A stretch of 64,000 nt of DNA from Ricinus communis (lineage: Eukaryota; Streptophyta; Magnoliopsida; Malpighiales; Euphorbiaceae), in NCBI RefSeq assembly GCF_019578655.1, contig NC_063265.1:16912285-16976284 (forward strand). Reading direction: 5' to 3'. Position 1 is the stretch's first letter. Each line of letters starts with the position of its first letter. The notes beneath the pieces are model-generated. The model was not told where the DNA came from and ran no database searches. It worked only from the letters and a program-made list of their open reading frames with translations. This document shows positions 28,101-40,210 of this stretch, piece after piece. Position numbers and translations under genes: made by a program.

Positions 28101-30170
28101 ATGGAGGAAGATTATGATTAGTTCCTTGTCTCCTTTCAAGTTCCAACTAACTTTTCTAGTTAAGAATCACGTCTTAGTCGCTGCCAAAAAGGAAGATGTC
28201 ACTCCGTAGAAAAGATGGTCCTCAGTTCTAACGTATTCTTAAATGTCGTAAATACCCTTTCGCTTACTCCTTTGAAGATTCTCACATAATTACTCCATAA
28301 AATAATAAAAATAATTTTTGTTTAAATCATGACATTATGGTATTCTTTTTAAAATAAATATAGATTTTTATTAGTGAGAATTAATAAGTGTATTTTAATA
28401 TAAAAATAAAAATAAATATCAAATATTAAAAAATATATGTAAAATAATTTATTTTCGACAGTCATCGATCGTGTTGACGGAATAATATATCGCAATTCTA
28501 CGGAAAAAAAATTCCACTCGGTGGAATAAACCTTATATTGATCTTATGGATATTTCTTTATGAGTTTAATTATTTAAATGTCAAATTGGATTTTTTTTTC
28601 ACCACTCTCGTAAAGAGATAACTTAATACACTCGTAATTAAATAATTATTAAACTCTTGTAGAAGGAGAATTCAACACTCTTATAATAGAGTGCCATAAA
28701 ACTTTTTAAAAAATATTAGTATTTATTGATTAAACTAATTAATAAAAAATATAGATTAATGTCGATATAAAAATGATGGATGGTGACCAAAAAATAAAAC
28801 TTTGATAAAGAAATTTAGCATATTCAGAACGTCTATTATTTGGCTGTCTTTTTCCTATTACTTAAAAATAATAACGAAAAATTCTTGCCTAGGCTTGATA
28901 TATTTATCAAACTGATAGATGATTTCATTAATTTTAAATAATGAAGTATGTGTCAATCATTTAATATTAAAGTGTAAAACACTTATACATACGTATCACT
29001 CTTCTATTAATTATGAAGAATATACAAACCCTAAATAACACATTATTGAATTGGACTTAGTTTTAATTTTGCCCTTTTACTTGTCAACGTATAAGGATCA
29101 AAATAGTACATATAATAATATGAAAAGAAGACCAAAATGGAATTATCTATTTCTCTTTCTATGACTGAATAATAATAAAATTGTAGAAAGTTTTAAAATT
29201 CAAATATTCTAGTAGCTGATTCAGGCCTTTTCCTTGTCAACGTATAAGGTGGGCGAGAAGACCTTGAGTTAAGTTACGGCATTTACATAGGAATAATATG
29301 TAATTATTATGATTGAATAATAATAAAATTATAACTATCTTATTAGAAAGTTCAGTATTCAAATTTGCCATTTAGTTGCTTCTGGATTGTTAGGCACATT
29401 TTTTTAGAAATTTGGGGTGGTTTTTAACACTCTAGAATAATCTATTTTTATATTAACATCAATAAATTAATAATAAAATGAATGTCTACTTATTCTATTT
29501 CTTTAAAGTGCTTCTTTACATATAAAATTCATATATGTTTATTAAATATGAGATAACTATTCTTCTATTTTATGTAATATGATTTTAAAAGTACAGATTT
29601 AAAGTTTGTGATTTTTCAATCGTGGCCTAACAATCTGAACCCTGGTCTTAACATCGCTGAAAGATATTGTATTTATAATACCAATTAGAAAAATAAATTT
29701 ATGTTTATCCTCGTATAAATTAGTAAATCACGCCTTATCTTATATAAATTTACATTTTAGTACTTCAATAAAGAAAAAGTAAATTTATCCGTAGTAAATT
29801 TATCCGATCAAATTGTTTAATGATCGAGTATTTTATTTTACATTAGAAATAAATTCAATTTGGCCTTTAAACTTTTTAAGCAACGCTAAATAAGTCCTTT
29901 TTAAATCATTTAAATTTAAAATTTAGTATATTTAGATCAAGTCATTCCTTTTTTTTTTTTTTTTCAGAAAACACGAATGTGAGTTATATTTGTGTTGAAT
30001 ACAAGAGAGAAAATAATTGGCATAATCATTAATATCAATAACACCCATTAACAACAAAGCCATTATCAATGTTGCTTTCTAAACCTTGACTCTAGCCCTA
30101 AAATTTAGGAATCTATTTGAATCTTATTTCTAAAATAATCTAAAAAGATAATATTTGATAAGTTAAAAAA
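25173..30170. other. AT-rich intergenic region, no gene recognised
   Basis: About 5 kb with long A/T runs and a short (TA)n tract at 27139-27156. The proximal 300 bp contain the LDAH copy 1 promoter. I found no domain-bearing frame or clear element ends. Confidence 0.55.
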
Positions 30171-30209
30171 TTGGAGTTAATTTCTTTATATTTTAATTGT
30201 GAGTTTTTA

Positions 30210-30473
30210 AGTGTTATGGTGGAGTCAGATTCAAGCTTGTTGATCCGGAAGCTATTGAGCTCGCCAGCAATGACGAGACCTATTCAGTTATTGGTGGAAG
30301 ATATTTGTCGCTCTTTTACTAATATTTATTTTCATCATGTTTACCGTTCTGGTAATATAGTTGCTCATCATTTAGCTAAATGGCCATCTTCTCTAGAAGG
30401 ATATGCAGTCCTCTTAGAAGAGGTCCCTCCCTGTTGTATTGACTCGGCGGACCAATATATTTATTTTAATTGA
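30210..30473 (+). mobile_element. RNase H-domain relic of a non-LTR retrotransposon or related gene
   Basis: The frame reads VMVESDSSLLIRKLL, then a spacer, then FHHVYRSGNIVAHHLAKW. This is the second half of the plant RVT_3-type RNase H-like domain found at the C-end of LINE polyproteins and in dispersed RNase H-like genes. The N-terminal half with the first catalytic Asp is missing and the sequence upstream is plain AT-rich DNA, so it is a fragment and probably not expressed. Confidence 0.7.
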
Positions 30474-30887
30474 TTAAAATTTATCTTATTATAGAAAAAA
30501 ATTGTGATAAACAAAAATTATTAATATCGTTATTCACAATAAAGAAATAACTCAGGAAATCGATCGTAGTTCATAGATAAAAAACACATAATAAAAGGTA
30601 CAAATAATAACTGCCTCCAAAATTTGAGTGAGTTAGAAAATGACAAAAACACCCCTGAAAGAAGAAGTAGAGGAGTGCAAAAGCGTTGAACCCGTAAGAA
30701 GAATCCCAAGAAATCCCAGAAACCTCTTCCCCCATTGTCTTGCGTGTAAAATATTAAGAGAGGCGTCTCTGCCAAGAAATCTCTTCCTCCATTTTTTTCT
30801 CTTTATATAATAATATTATCCACTCTTCTCTTCTCTAATTAACAAACTCATTCCTCACTTAGTTTTATAGTAATTACCCCTCTTACC

Positions 30888-30900
30888 TATTTATATATTT
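30888..30900 (+). promoter_or_regulatory. TATA-like element upstream of the HVA22-j-like gene
   Basis: TATTTATATATTT lies just ahead of a CT-rich region typical of plant leaders (30930-30990). Transcription would begin near 30925, giving a leader of about 540 bp. It contains several short upstream frames and may hold an intron I cannot place. Confidence 0.35.
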
Positions 30901-31462
30901 TAAGAAAGCAGAGACTCAGTTTATTTATATTCTTCAACGACTTCTCTTCTCCCATTTCTGTGTCCTCTCTGTCTCTGGTCTCACGTTTCTGCGATTTTAT
31001 CTTTTTTTCTAATTGTTATTCACATTATCTCTTTCCATTCGCAGAATCAGAGAATCAGAGATCCTTTTCCTTAAATCATCAGCAAAAGGTTTTAAACATA
31101 CAAACCCCATTTCTCTTATCAAGAATCTTTTTTCCTTTTCTTTTGTTTTCATCTTTCTATTTCCAAACTTGGTTTGGTCACTGTTTTTCTTCTTGATAAT
31201 ATTTGATGGCAGTATTTTGATTTCTTCAAACGGAAGTTTCTTTATCATTTTAATTCTTATATATTTGCCGCCTTGTAACAGGTCCAACTTCTTCTTTTCT
31301 TTCTTTCTTTCTTTCTATGGATATATATCCGGTTTTCTTTCTTTTATCTTTTTTAATTTTCTTGGTTGATGGATTGAGTTAATGACAGTAGTTTTCATGG
31401 TGTTTGTTCTACAGAAGCTTTTTTCTCTTTTCCTTGGCGGGTAGATACTATAAAGAATAAGG

Positions 31463-34007
31463 ATGTTTGGAGATTTCATCACCAGAATTCTTGTGTATGT
31501 CATTGATCAATGATCACCATTATCATTATTTCTTTTGCTTTTGTTTCTGTTTGATTCTTCTTTTTTTCTTTTTCTTTCTGCAACTTTAAGTAGTATATAT
31601 ATTTACCCTTTTTCTTTTTGTTCCTGCACGATGTTTGTGGATTGGAATGTTGATTTGTTTATTATCTTTGGGGATGCCAGGTTGCTTTTTGGGTATGCAT
31701 ACCCTGCTTTTGAATGTTTCAAATCTGTGGAGAAGAATAGAGTCCAAATTGAAGAACTTAGATTTTGGTGTCAATACTGGTAAGACCCTTTTTGTTCATT
31801 TAATCCAGTCTTCCGTTTAAGATTGAAATTGTTTTAGTTTTAGGTCTTTTAAGAAAATTTATTTCTATCATTCTCAAATTTAAATTTTGATAGTAATAGG
31901 CCATGGGATTTGCAATAGAATACTATATTTATCAGCTTTATTTTTCTCCAAGTTGCCAATGATAGACCAGGGTATTGCAAGAATTGGTCAATTAATATAA
32001 TATAGGACATGTAGCCATTGGTGCTAGTAAAGATTCCATATTATCAGGTTAGTTTTAGCTTTGAAGATTTGTTTAAATTAATGAATAGCAAAGAACTATG
32101 AACCACAATGGATTATACAAAAGTATAGCAAAAAAAATTAAAATCTGTCATAATAGCTATATAACCGGAAACAGCAATACGCTCTTGCCACTTGAGCTAG
32201 ATTTCAAATGGTCAGTAAAATTTACAATTTTAGAATATTTAAAAAGTTTGGTTAAAATTGTTTTTGACCATGATGATGTGATTGCTTATATGATTTAGTA
32301 AAAAAATTTAAACATTCTCTCAAAATCTTTACCAATTTAACTAATCACCATTAAAAATAAACTTGAATTCTGAAAAGATTGGCTAAAATTATTAAAACTC
32401 ATAAAGATTTGAATTTTTTACAAGCAGACATATAAATTTAGATTTTGCAATCATGTGATCATTTCTATCTTCCAACTTATGGATTTCCCTGGTGGCGGAT
32501 AAGGTTTGATCCATCATTATCATATTTAATACAGACATGGGCAAGTTTGCCTCACTCACCCTCGTACCATTCTCTAATAATCTCACATCACTAACATGCT
32601 CTTTGAGTTATTCAGGTTTGTTTATATCACTAGTCTTCAGTATTGTCCAAGAAATATAAGCATAGTTTTCTCAATGATTTTGCAGGATCATCATTGCACT
32701 TCTCACTGTTGTTGAGAGGATAGGGGATATTTTTATTTCATGGTAAGAGCCCTGTGAATTTTTACGTTTGCTCATCCCGAATTTCCAGTTTGTATACCTG
32801 ATTTCGTTCTTATTTTATGGTGAAGGTTGCCAATGTATGGTGAGATAAAGCTTGCATTCTTTATCTATTTATGGTATCCAAAAACAAAGGTAGGTGGAAA
32901 AAAGAAAAAGAAAAAAGCAGACTGGATTGTAGTTTTACTAGTTTACTAGTTGAAATTTTGCTGATTGAATTGTTAAAAAAAAAAAAAAAACTCAAATGTA
33001 GGGAACTGGGTACATCTATGAGGTTCTGTTGAGGCCATTTGTTTCAAAGCATGAAACTGATATCGACCGGAAGCTACTGGAGTTGAGAGCTAGGGCATGG
33101 GACTTCGCCATTTACTATTGGCAAAACTGCACAAAATTAGGGCAGAGTACGTTCTTTCAGATTCTCGAGTACTTGGCTGCACAATCAGGAAAATTTTCAA
33201 GCACAAACTCTAAGGTAAAATAAATCTCTATTTGTCTTTAATGAGCAAAGGATAGAATTCTATTGAAAATAGATACTACAGAACAAAGAGAACAAACAAG
33301 CTAGCTGCAAGCAATAGCTTTGATCTCTACAAGCAAAGACTTGCTATATTGAACAAGGAAACCTTAGTTAGTTCTTGCAAGCATTCCTTAAATTAACAAT
33401 TGTTTGTTTTGATTCCTGATTCCGTTTTATTTGCACCCAACAAATTTGATTCTTGCAAGACTTTCTCAATCAACAATTTGCTTATTTTCAGCATGTTTGC
33501 ACCCAACAAATTTAGTCCCTGACCCAACCTTGACTTAGGTCTTTCAAGCTTATAACTCAAGCAATTATCTATAATCAAGCAAACTCCATTTACAGAATAG
33601 AGTTTCGGATTCTTCTTCCAGTATGCAAGAATCACAAATTTGTAATATACAGAAGCAACACTAATGCAGTCAACTAATATTTTGATTACTAACCAAACTT
33701 GCAGAAGGCGGAGAAATATGAACCAAGGTCTCCACCAGCACCATCATCTCCATCACTACATGAAGCACCTTCAATGAGCAAACATAAGTGGCCATCACGA
33801 GCACCACCGCCACCTGGTACCACAATCAATCGCAGCGAAGTTTCAGAGTCACCAAAATCCACCCGAGTTGAACTCCATCTAGACGAACAAATAGAATATA
33901 TAAACACAGTGGACCCAGCAACAAATACGGCCTCTGAACCTGACGTTAATGACAAGCTCCACCAGGCGCGGATGAGGCTCCGCCGGTCAAAACCAATCCA
34001 AAATTAA
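31463..34007 (+). CDS. HVA22J: HVA22-like protein j (TB2/DP1/REEP family, ER membrane)
   Basis: Six exons: 31463-31494, 31681-31779, 32686-32742, 32826-32889, 33002-33214 and 33705-34007. They join in frame to 255 residues. The N-terminal 100 residues are the TB2/DP1/HVA22 domain, with GYAYPAFECFKSVEKN, FWCQYW, VVERIGDIFISWLPMYGE and FFIYLWYPKTKGTGY, hydrophobic hairpins characteristic of the family. Next comes a conserved stretch with the ETDIDRKLLELRARAWD motif, and then a proline- and serine-rich tail ending in basic residues. HVA22/REEP proteins shape tubular ER and several are induced by abscisic acid or stress; no such element is evident here. It is convergent with the gene ending at 34232, leaving 224 bp. 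The long first intron and small first exon make the start slightly less certain. Confidence 0.9.
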
Positions 34008-34231
34008 AAGATTTGTAGCCATGTTGTACAAAAATTAGCCAATCTCTAAAAAGGAAAAGAAAAATTGTAATCCATTTTTTCTTTCAATTGGGAGGAATTC
34101 AATTCCATTCTTTTTTTTTTCTTGTTTTATATGCAGACGCCAGTTTTCTTCTGTACAACTTTAGCACAAAAATGGAACGAAATGATACAGCATTGAAATT
34201 ATTACTTAAAGAAGTGTATCAAAAATCAGTG

Positions 34232-34777
34232 TTATCTATTCATCTGGATGCAAATTAAACAGATGATGCGATCAAAAACTAGAGTAATGAAACGAATACA
34301 AGCAGTTATAGGACCGGCAGTAGAGAATTTAAGCCAAAGGCGTTGGAGGAAATGCTGACTTGAAGAATCAGGCGACGAAGACATAGGCTGCAGGTAAGCC
34401 CAAGCAGCTTGCTTTACCAGATGATTTCGAATTGAGATTTCATAGGCGGACCCGCAGGTTGGGGTGGCGGCCGCCGGAGTCGGAGAATTGACGGCTGTGG
34501 AGGGGAGAATATCTTTAAGAGAAGTATATGATAAGGAGGACGATTTGAAAGAAGCGAGCTCGAATGCAACAACGTCGTTGCCGTTGCCGCTGCCGTTGCA
34601 GTTGATGGTGCCGTTGGTTGTGCTTTGAGGAGGGAGACTGGAGGTGTGGAAAGGCTGGGAAGGGAGAGTGAGTTTAGCTGGGATGAATACTGATGTGGAG
34701 ATGGAGTTTCTACGGCGGAGAGAAGGTGGTGACGGCGGAGACGATGGCGGCGAGAGAGAGTCAGGTTTATTATCCAT
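34232..34777 (-). CDS. Uncharacterised plant-specific protein
   Basis: Intronless frame. I choose the ATG at 34777 (MDNKPDSLSPP, 181 residues) over the longer frame from 34891, because a TATA box and a (CT)n leader lie between the two ATGs. The N-terminal half is proline- and serine-rich with an RRRNSIS basic patch. The centre has SSLSYTSLKDILPS and, most conserved-looking, YEISIRNHLVKQAAWAYLQP near residue 125. The C-terminal 25 residues are hydrophobic (ACIRFITLVFDRIICLICI) and could be a membrane segment or an amphipathic anchor. I recall proteins of this kind as unnamed plant families and know no function. It is convergent with the HVA22-j-like gene. Confidence 0.75.
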   Translation of the reverse strand: MDNKPDSLSPPSSPPSPPSLRRRNSISTSVFIPAKLTLPSQPFHTSSLPPQSTTNGTINCNGSGNGNDVVAFELASFKSSSLSYTSLKDILPSTAVNSPTPAAATPTCGSAYEISIRNHLVKQAAWAYLQPMSSSPDSSSQHFLQRLWLKFSTAGPITACIRFITLVFDRIICLICIQMNR

Positions 34778-34794
34778 GTGTGTGAGGAAGCGGT

Positions 34795-34818
34795 GAGAGA
34801 GAGAGAGAGAGAGAGAGA
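34795..34818. repeat. (GA)n microsatellite in the leader of the 34.2-kb gene
   Basis: GA run on the plus strand, read as (CT)n in the predicted leader on the minus strand. CT tracts near transcription starts are common in plants. Confidence 0.85.
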
Positions 34819-34845
34819 AAGGGGAATTTGGAATTAACGGAAGAG

Positions 34846-34854
34846 AATTTATAG
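34846..34854 (-). promoter_or_regulatory. TATA box of the 34.2-kb gene
   Basis: CTATAAATT on the minus strand, about 30 bp before the (CT)n tract and about 70 bp before the ATG at 34777. Its position argues that the ATG at 34891 is upstream of transcription. Confidence 0.5.
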
Positions 34855-34899
34855 GAAATGAGAAAGAGAAGGTTATCTGCTTTTGTCCCACTGCTGGTT

Positions 34900-35850
34900 T
34901 AGGGCTGTATTTTCAACAGTGGCGCAAATGTTGCAATTATTGGCGTTTATTGGTGTTGTCTTTATTTTATGTGGGCCAAATATTTTTTCATTTTATCCCT
35001 GCGGCCCCTTTAGTTTTCGAATATTACTCTCGTCGCATAGTCTCAAGTTTTTCATGATTTTCCTTCCAACCACCAACACATTATTTCTTTAAATAGTTAT
35101 CATAATCATTTTAACTTAAAATTTAAACAATATTCAGCCCAAATTGAGCTAAGTTTTATTGTTGTTTTTGTCATTGTTATTATCATTATCATTTTATTAT
35201 ATTGAAATAAGTTACAACCAAAAAGAAACATAAAGGACTAATTATGATATTTTATTTAATTAAAATTCGATTAAATTTTTATTAAGGTCGCAAATAATAA
35301 TGTTATATAAATTTTTAAAATTTTTATTTTATCTTTCCCCATGTTCAGATATGATTAACAAAAACATGGCAATATAACTATCTTTCTTGTAAGCAAACAA
35401 AGGGTTTGATGCACTTCTTCTTTTTCCTTTTCTCCTTCGGTAAATGATCCCAAAATATCGCTAATGTGTTTGATGAAAGTTATAGCTATTGCGTCAAGTG
35501 AATTCCAATTATTTTTCTAACTAAGCAAAAAGCACATATTTAAGTCCTTAAACTTCACATCTTTTTCTGCAAGTAAGTTTCTCAACTTTAATTTGGAACA
35601 ATTGGATCTTTAAATTTTTATTTTAATTAAAACTAATCCATTTTTAATAGAATTTTAACGCTGTCTTAATATAAAAATCAAAATAATCTTAGAGTTTACT
35701 TTTAAGGTTAATTTTTTGCATTTTAAATTCTAATATTTGTAATTTTTTTTTTTATTATTGAGCCATATATTCCTTTGTATTTCCTAGTAAAGTCTTACTT
35801 AAATTTTTTTAATTTAAATAGTTTCATAAAAAATTTTTAGTAATTTATTG

Positions 35851-35903
<53 letters not shown>

Positions 35904-38900
35904 GCATATAATCTTTTCATGTTTTTCTTACTTCTAACCATAAGTTTTTTTTAATGGAATGCGTTCGTTTTATAACAAATTCTTTATTGGAACAATTAAA
36001 CATAGTAATAGAAAATAATATATTTTTCACTCTTTTATTTTATATATAATTATTTTAAAAAAAAAGAAGGAATCTGAATTATGATGGTTTATTTATTTTC
36101 TACATACATAAGAAACAATTTCAACTAAACATGTTTTCAACTAAATTTGGAAATAATTTTGTTATTCAAAATCTAACACATTGTTTTAATTCTCTTAAAG
36201 AAAATTAACGAACATATAAAAAAAATATGAATTTCTACAAGGAAATATGGCCTATTTATTGTAAGTTTTATACTCTTTTATAATAATAATAATCATAATA
36301 ATCATAAAAGTTTATAGTGTGCAATTTTCTGAGTTTATATCCATTTAGATAATTTTTATTATAGATGTTAATCTTTTTTCCATTAAAGAACTCAGTTAAA
36401 AAATAAAAAAATTTAGAGATTGAACCAAATAAAAAAAAAATAAAACTCAAGAACTCAATCAACGAAAATAAGAAAAGAGCAAGAGATTAATTTAAATAAT
36501 AATAAAACTCTATTGGAATATTAAAGATGCCATTATTAAAAGAAAAACAATTCTATTTTCTAATTCTCCTTTTCAAAAGCTAAGTGGGTAAACTTGAAAG
36601 CTATAAATAAAAAGAATTGTAAAAATTGGCAAAATTGGGTGGCCGAAAAAGAAAAGGCAGCAAAATATAAGGGTGAGATTGCTAATTGAAAAAGACATTT
36701 GTAGACAAAAACTAACGTGAAAAGGAAACATGCAAGAAACGCGTCAACTGACATTACAAAAAGCATATTTAAAAAAAAAAAAAAGGAAAACGGAACCTTT
36801 AAGAATATTTTTGTTTTTCCTCTCTCGTCAAGAATATTTTTATTTATCCTCTTCCTTTTCATTTTCTAATGTTTTTTTATATTATTCATTTTTGCTTCCA
36901 AACAATGGAAAGTCAAATTTAAATTTTGTGTAAATTAATAATTATTGTACAAACTAATATTTATGGTTTGCATCATAAATATTTTAATAATGTCCATCCA
37001 AAATGTTATGGGCTCAATACATAATCTAACTTTATCAACTTAGCCTATAATATCCTCTAACTATCTTTTTGTCCTATGATACTCTTCATTTCTGTTTTTG
37101 ACTTTTTTTTTTGCCTTTGAGCATATATTTATATATTTTTTTATTTATTTTTATATAATACCTTATAGTATATATAAATAAAAATATAGAGGTGATAAAA
37201 GTTAGAAATCGAAATCAAAAAATATAAAAATAGTTAAAAATTAAAAATTAAAAAATATTATAGATTAAAATAATAGTTGAGGGCATTAGAGATTAAATTA
37301 ATAAAATTTAAGGATGAGAGTCTTTATGTTACTAAATTTTATTTAAAGTTCATTATTTGTATAAATTGAATCCTTTAATTCAATTAATTGATCACCGCCA
37401 TTCATATACCTATAAATAATGCACTCCAAATAGTTTGGGCATGTTTTTTTTTTTTCTAATATTCAAACATTATGTTTAATTAGAGTAAAACTAATCAAAT
37501 ACTTTAAAAACAAAATTTCATTTCTAGTGATGAGTTAATGGCTAATGATGATAGACGTAAAACCGATGAAGAATGGTTCAACCTTCGAGAAAAGAAAAAC
37601 AAATAAGGAGGGTTTTGATTTGGAAATTCAATAATTTATCTCATGTTTGACATAGCCAAATTTGGTTTATAAAATTAAATAGATAATAGATATTAAGGGT
37701 ATTTTTTAACTTAATTAAGATTTTGAGTTCAAATCTTGAATATGTAGCTCTGTTGAAATTCTTGAAATAGTACTTTATCATTCATACAAATTCTATCTAA
37801 TATGCTTTAGACTAACTCTAAATATATGTAGACTAAAATTTAGATTTAAAATAAAATATTTTACAGTGAATAATCTATAAAAATTAAAGAATAATTATTT
37901 TTTAAAATAATAAATTTTTTATTCAATTTTGAACTAAATTTTAAAAGAGTTGTTGTATATAAAATTATTAGTTTATCTTTTATCTATTTCATAAATCAAA
38001 TAAAATTTAATTTGAGTTTATAATAAAAAAAAGTTATCAATCTTTTCTATAATGTTAATATGGAGGAGACTCGTAGCACACGCTTTGCTGTAATTTGCTT
38101 AGTTATAATTTCAAATTTTACTCAAATTAAAATATCTATTAAATTATATTATAAAATTAAAAAATATAATTTGTATAACTGTTAATATTGCAAATTTGTT
38201 TATATTGTATTATTTCTCTTATGATTTGATATATGTTAATGGTTTTTTTTAAAAAAAAAAAAATGAGCACGAGATTAAGGAATATTAATAATTTATCTTA
38301 AAACCAACTCGGCCACTAACTTAAGATATTAAGTATATATTAACCCAATAATTAATTCATATGGGCAAATCTAAATGAAGAAGCAGACCAAATCTGCAGG
38401 GGATTAGTTTATAATAAAGTTAGAGTCTCTATGAGCGCATATGCTGATTCTGTTATAAATTTTTAGTTTATAATATGATAAAATATATTCCTGTATATTC
38501 TGAAAAATATAATATTTTCTACATATTTATTGGGGTAGAATATGTAATAAAAAAAGATGGTTTATTGCTGAGGAGAGACACGTTATCAACATGTCGATCA
38601 GATTCAAATCTCTTTAATTTCGAAATGAATTATTAATTTGAAAACGGACCAAAAAAAGAAAGAAAATAAAAACTGCAATGGACCAGTTTAAACGGACGGT
38701 TTTGATTAAGAGATTACCATTACATATGGTTAATATTCATTATTTATAATCTTATTTTTATGCTCATTTTCATCGCCGATTAATTAACATCCGTTCCATA
38801 TCCAAGCTAACTAATATACTTTAACCGATTAATTAATTTTCATACTGTTTCCTAAATAATAAAAGGGAAATTTAAATTATGTACCTACATCAATTATGTA

Positions 38901-39629
38901 CATAAATCTCTTAAGTAAGTTGAATTATACTGTAGTAGTTCTATAAAAATAAAATAAAAAGCAGTATAATAGTCAATTGGATTAAACTGGTCAGTATATT
39001 TATAAGAATTCAAGTTTAAATATTATTTTCATCATTATCCATTAATATGAATACGAGTTTTACATGAAAAGAAAACAAAAATCCCTAAGGTAGCTTTCCA
39101 AGAAAGAAGCTTGAAAATGGAAACTGAATTTAGGGCCCCTCAATGAGGCTCTATCACTTTCTTTTCAAATTAATAATTGAAAACGATCGAAGTGAGCGGC
39201 TCAGACCCATCCTTGTTTCTTTATCCATGGCCATCTTTCAAATTAAGTGTGTGCTTGTCAAAAGGGACTATTTAGTGTTTTGTTTTTGCAGCTGCTCTGC
39301 CTACAATTTTTCACTTGTTTATACTTATTTTGCTGTTGTCTTTAGCTTTTGTTTATAAATGGTTCTTCTTTGACCTCAGCAAAACAAATATTACAGGCAC
39401 AGCCAAAGAATTATGTTACTGAGTGGACGTCAAATCAGAAAAATATCCCTTTTAAGGCAGGGCGAGTGACACGTGTTTGGGTTTCCACGTGGCGCTGAGC
39501 TGGATATCAAAATGTAACATTTAGATGTGAAATAAGCATTATAATTGCCTCCTAAAAAGCATAGGTTAGGGTGCTTTTTATTTTTATCATCTCTTTTTAT
39601 AATGATAAATAATCTTACCGCTCCTGTGT
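34900..39629. other. AT-rich intergenic region, no gene recognised
   Basis: Long A/T runs and a (TA)n tract at 35853-35897; no domain-bearing frame. From about 39390 composition rises and two G-boxes (CACGTG) occur at 39470-39475 and 39486-39491. The last tens of bases before the retrotransposon could already belong to the mitochondrial insert. Confidence 0.55.
35853..35897. repeat. (TA)n microsatellite
   Basis: TA dinucleotide run of about 22 units. Confidence 0.95.
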
Positions 39630-39633
39630 CATG

Positions 39634-40197
39634 TGTCACGTGAGTTTTGTTTTATCTCCAAAACTTTGTCCACGTGCGGCCTACCTCGCTTGATTTCTCC
39701 GAAAGTCAAGATAGCTAGTCAGCCTTCCCTTGATTGCCAAACCCGGCAGAATAATAGCAAATACGCTAGCGGAAGTAAATTTACGAAAGTGGCACAAAGA
39801 GACGCAAGAGTTGTGGAAGTGTATACTTATATTAATTAATTCACACTAAAGCTTCTTACAATGAGCACACTCTCTCTCTACACAAGCTCTCCTCTTCACA
39901 TTTACAAATGATACAAGGAAGGGGTATTTATAGTTTTCCCCCTGTCCGCCAACATGGCCGTGTTCCAGGCCGTGTTGGGAACATGGTCGTGCTCAAGGAC
40001 GTGTTGGGAACACGGTTTTGGGTAATTGGCCGTGTTACCTACTGTGGCCGTGTTTCCCGAAGCTTCTAGGTCTTTCGCATTTGTATTCAACCAACACGGG
40101 TGTGTCCTTGGGCGTGTTGGCAACACGGGCAGTGTTGAAATCCAATACGGCCGTGTTGTGCAGCCTTCCCTTGCTAGCTGCGAGGCGGGGCGTGACA
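39634..40197 (-). repeat. 3' LTR of the chromovirus (564 bp)
   Basis: Bounded by TG...CA, with the polypurine tract adjacent at 40198. It contains many copies of a GGCCGTGTT/AACACGG motif. Compared with the other LTR it has 8-, 12- and 1-bp extra segments and about 15 substitutions. Confidence 0.95.
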
Positions 40198-40210
40198 TTC
40201 TCCCCCACTC
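40198..40210 (-). other. Polypurine tract of the chromovirus
   Basis: The minus strand reads GAGTGGGGGAGAA immediately before the 3' LTR, the expected site for plus-strand priming. Confidence 0.85.

Noticed and set aside
31013..31369. 118-codon frame on the plus strand, rich in Phe and Ser
   Set aside because: It lies in the CT/T-rich leader of the HVA22-j-like gene, and its composition only reflects pyrimidine tracts.
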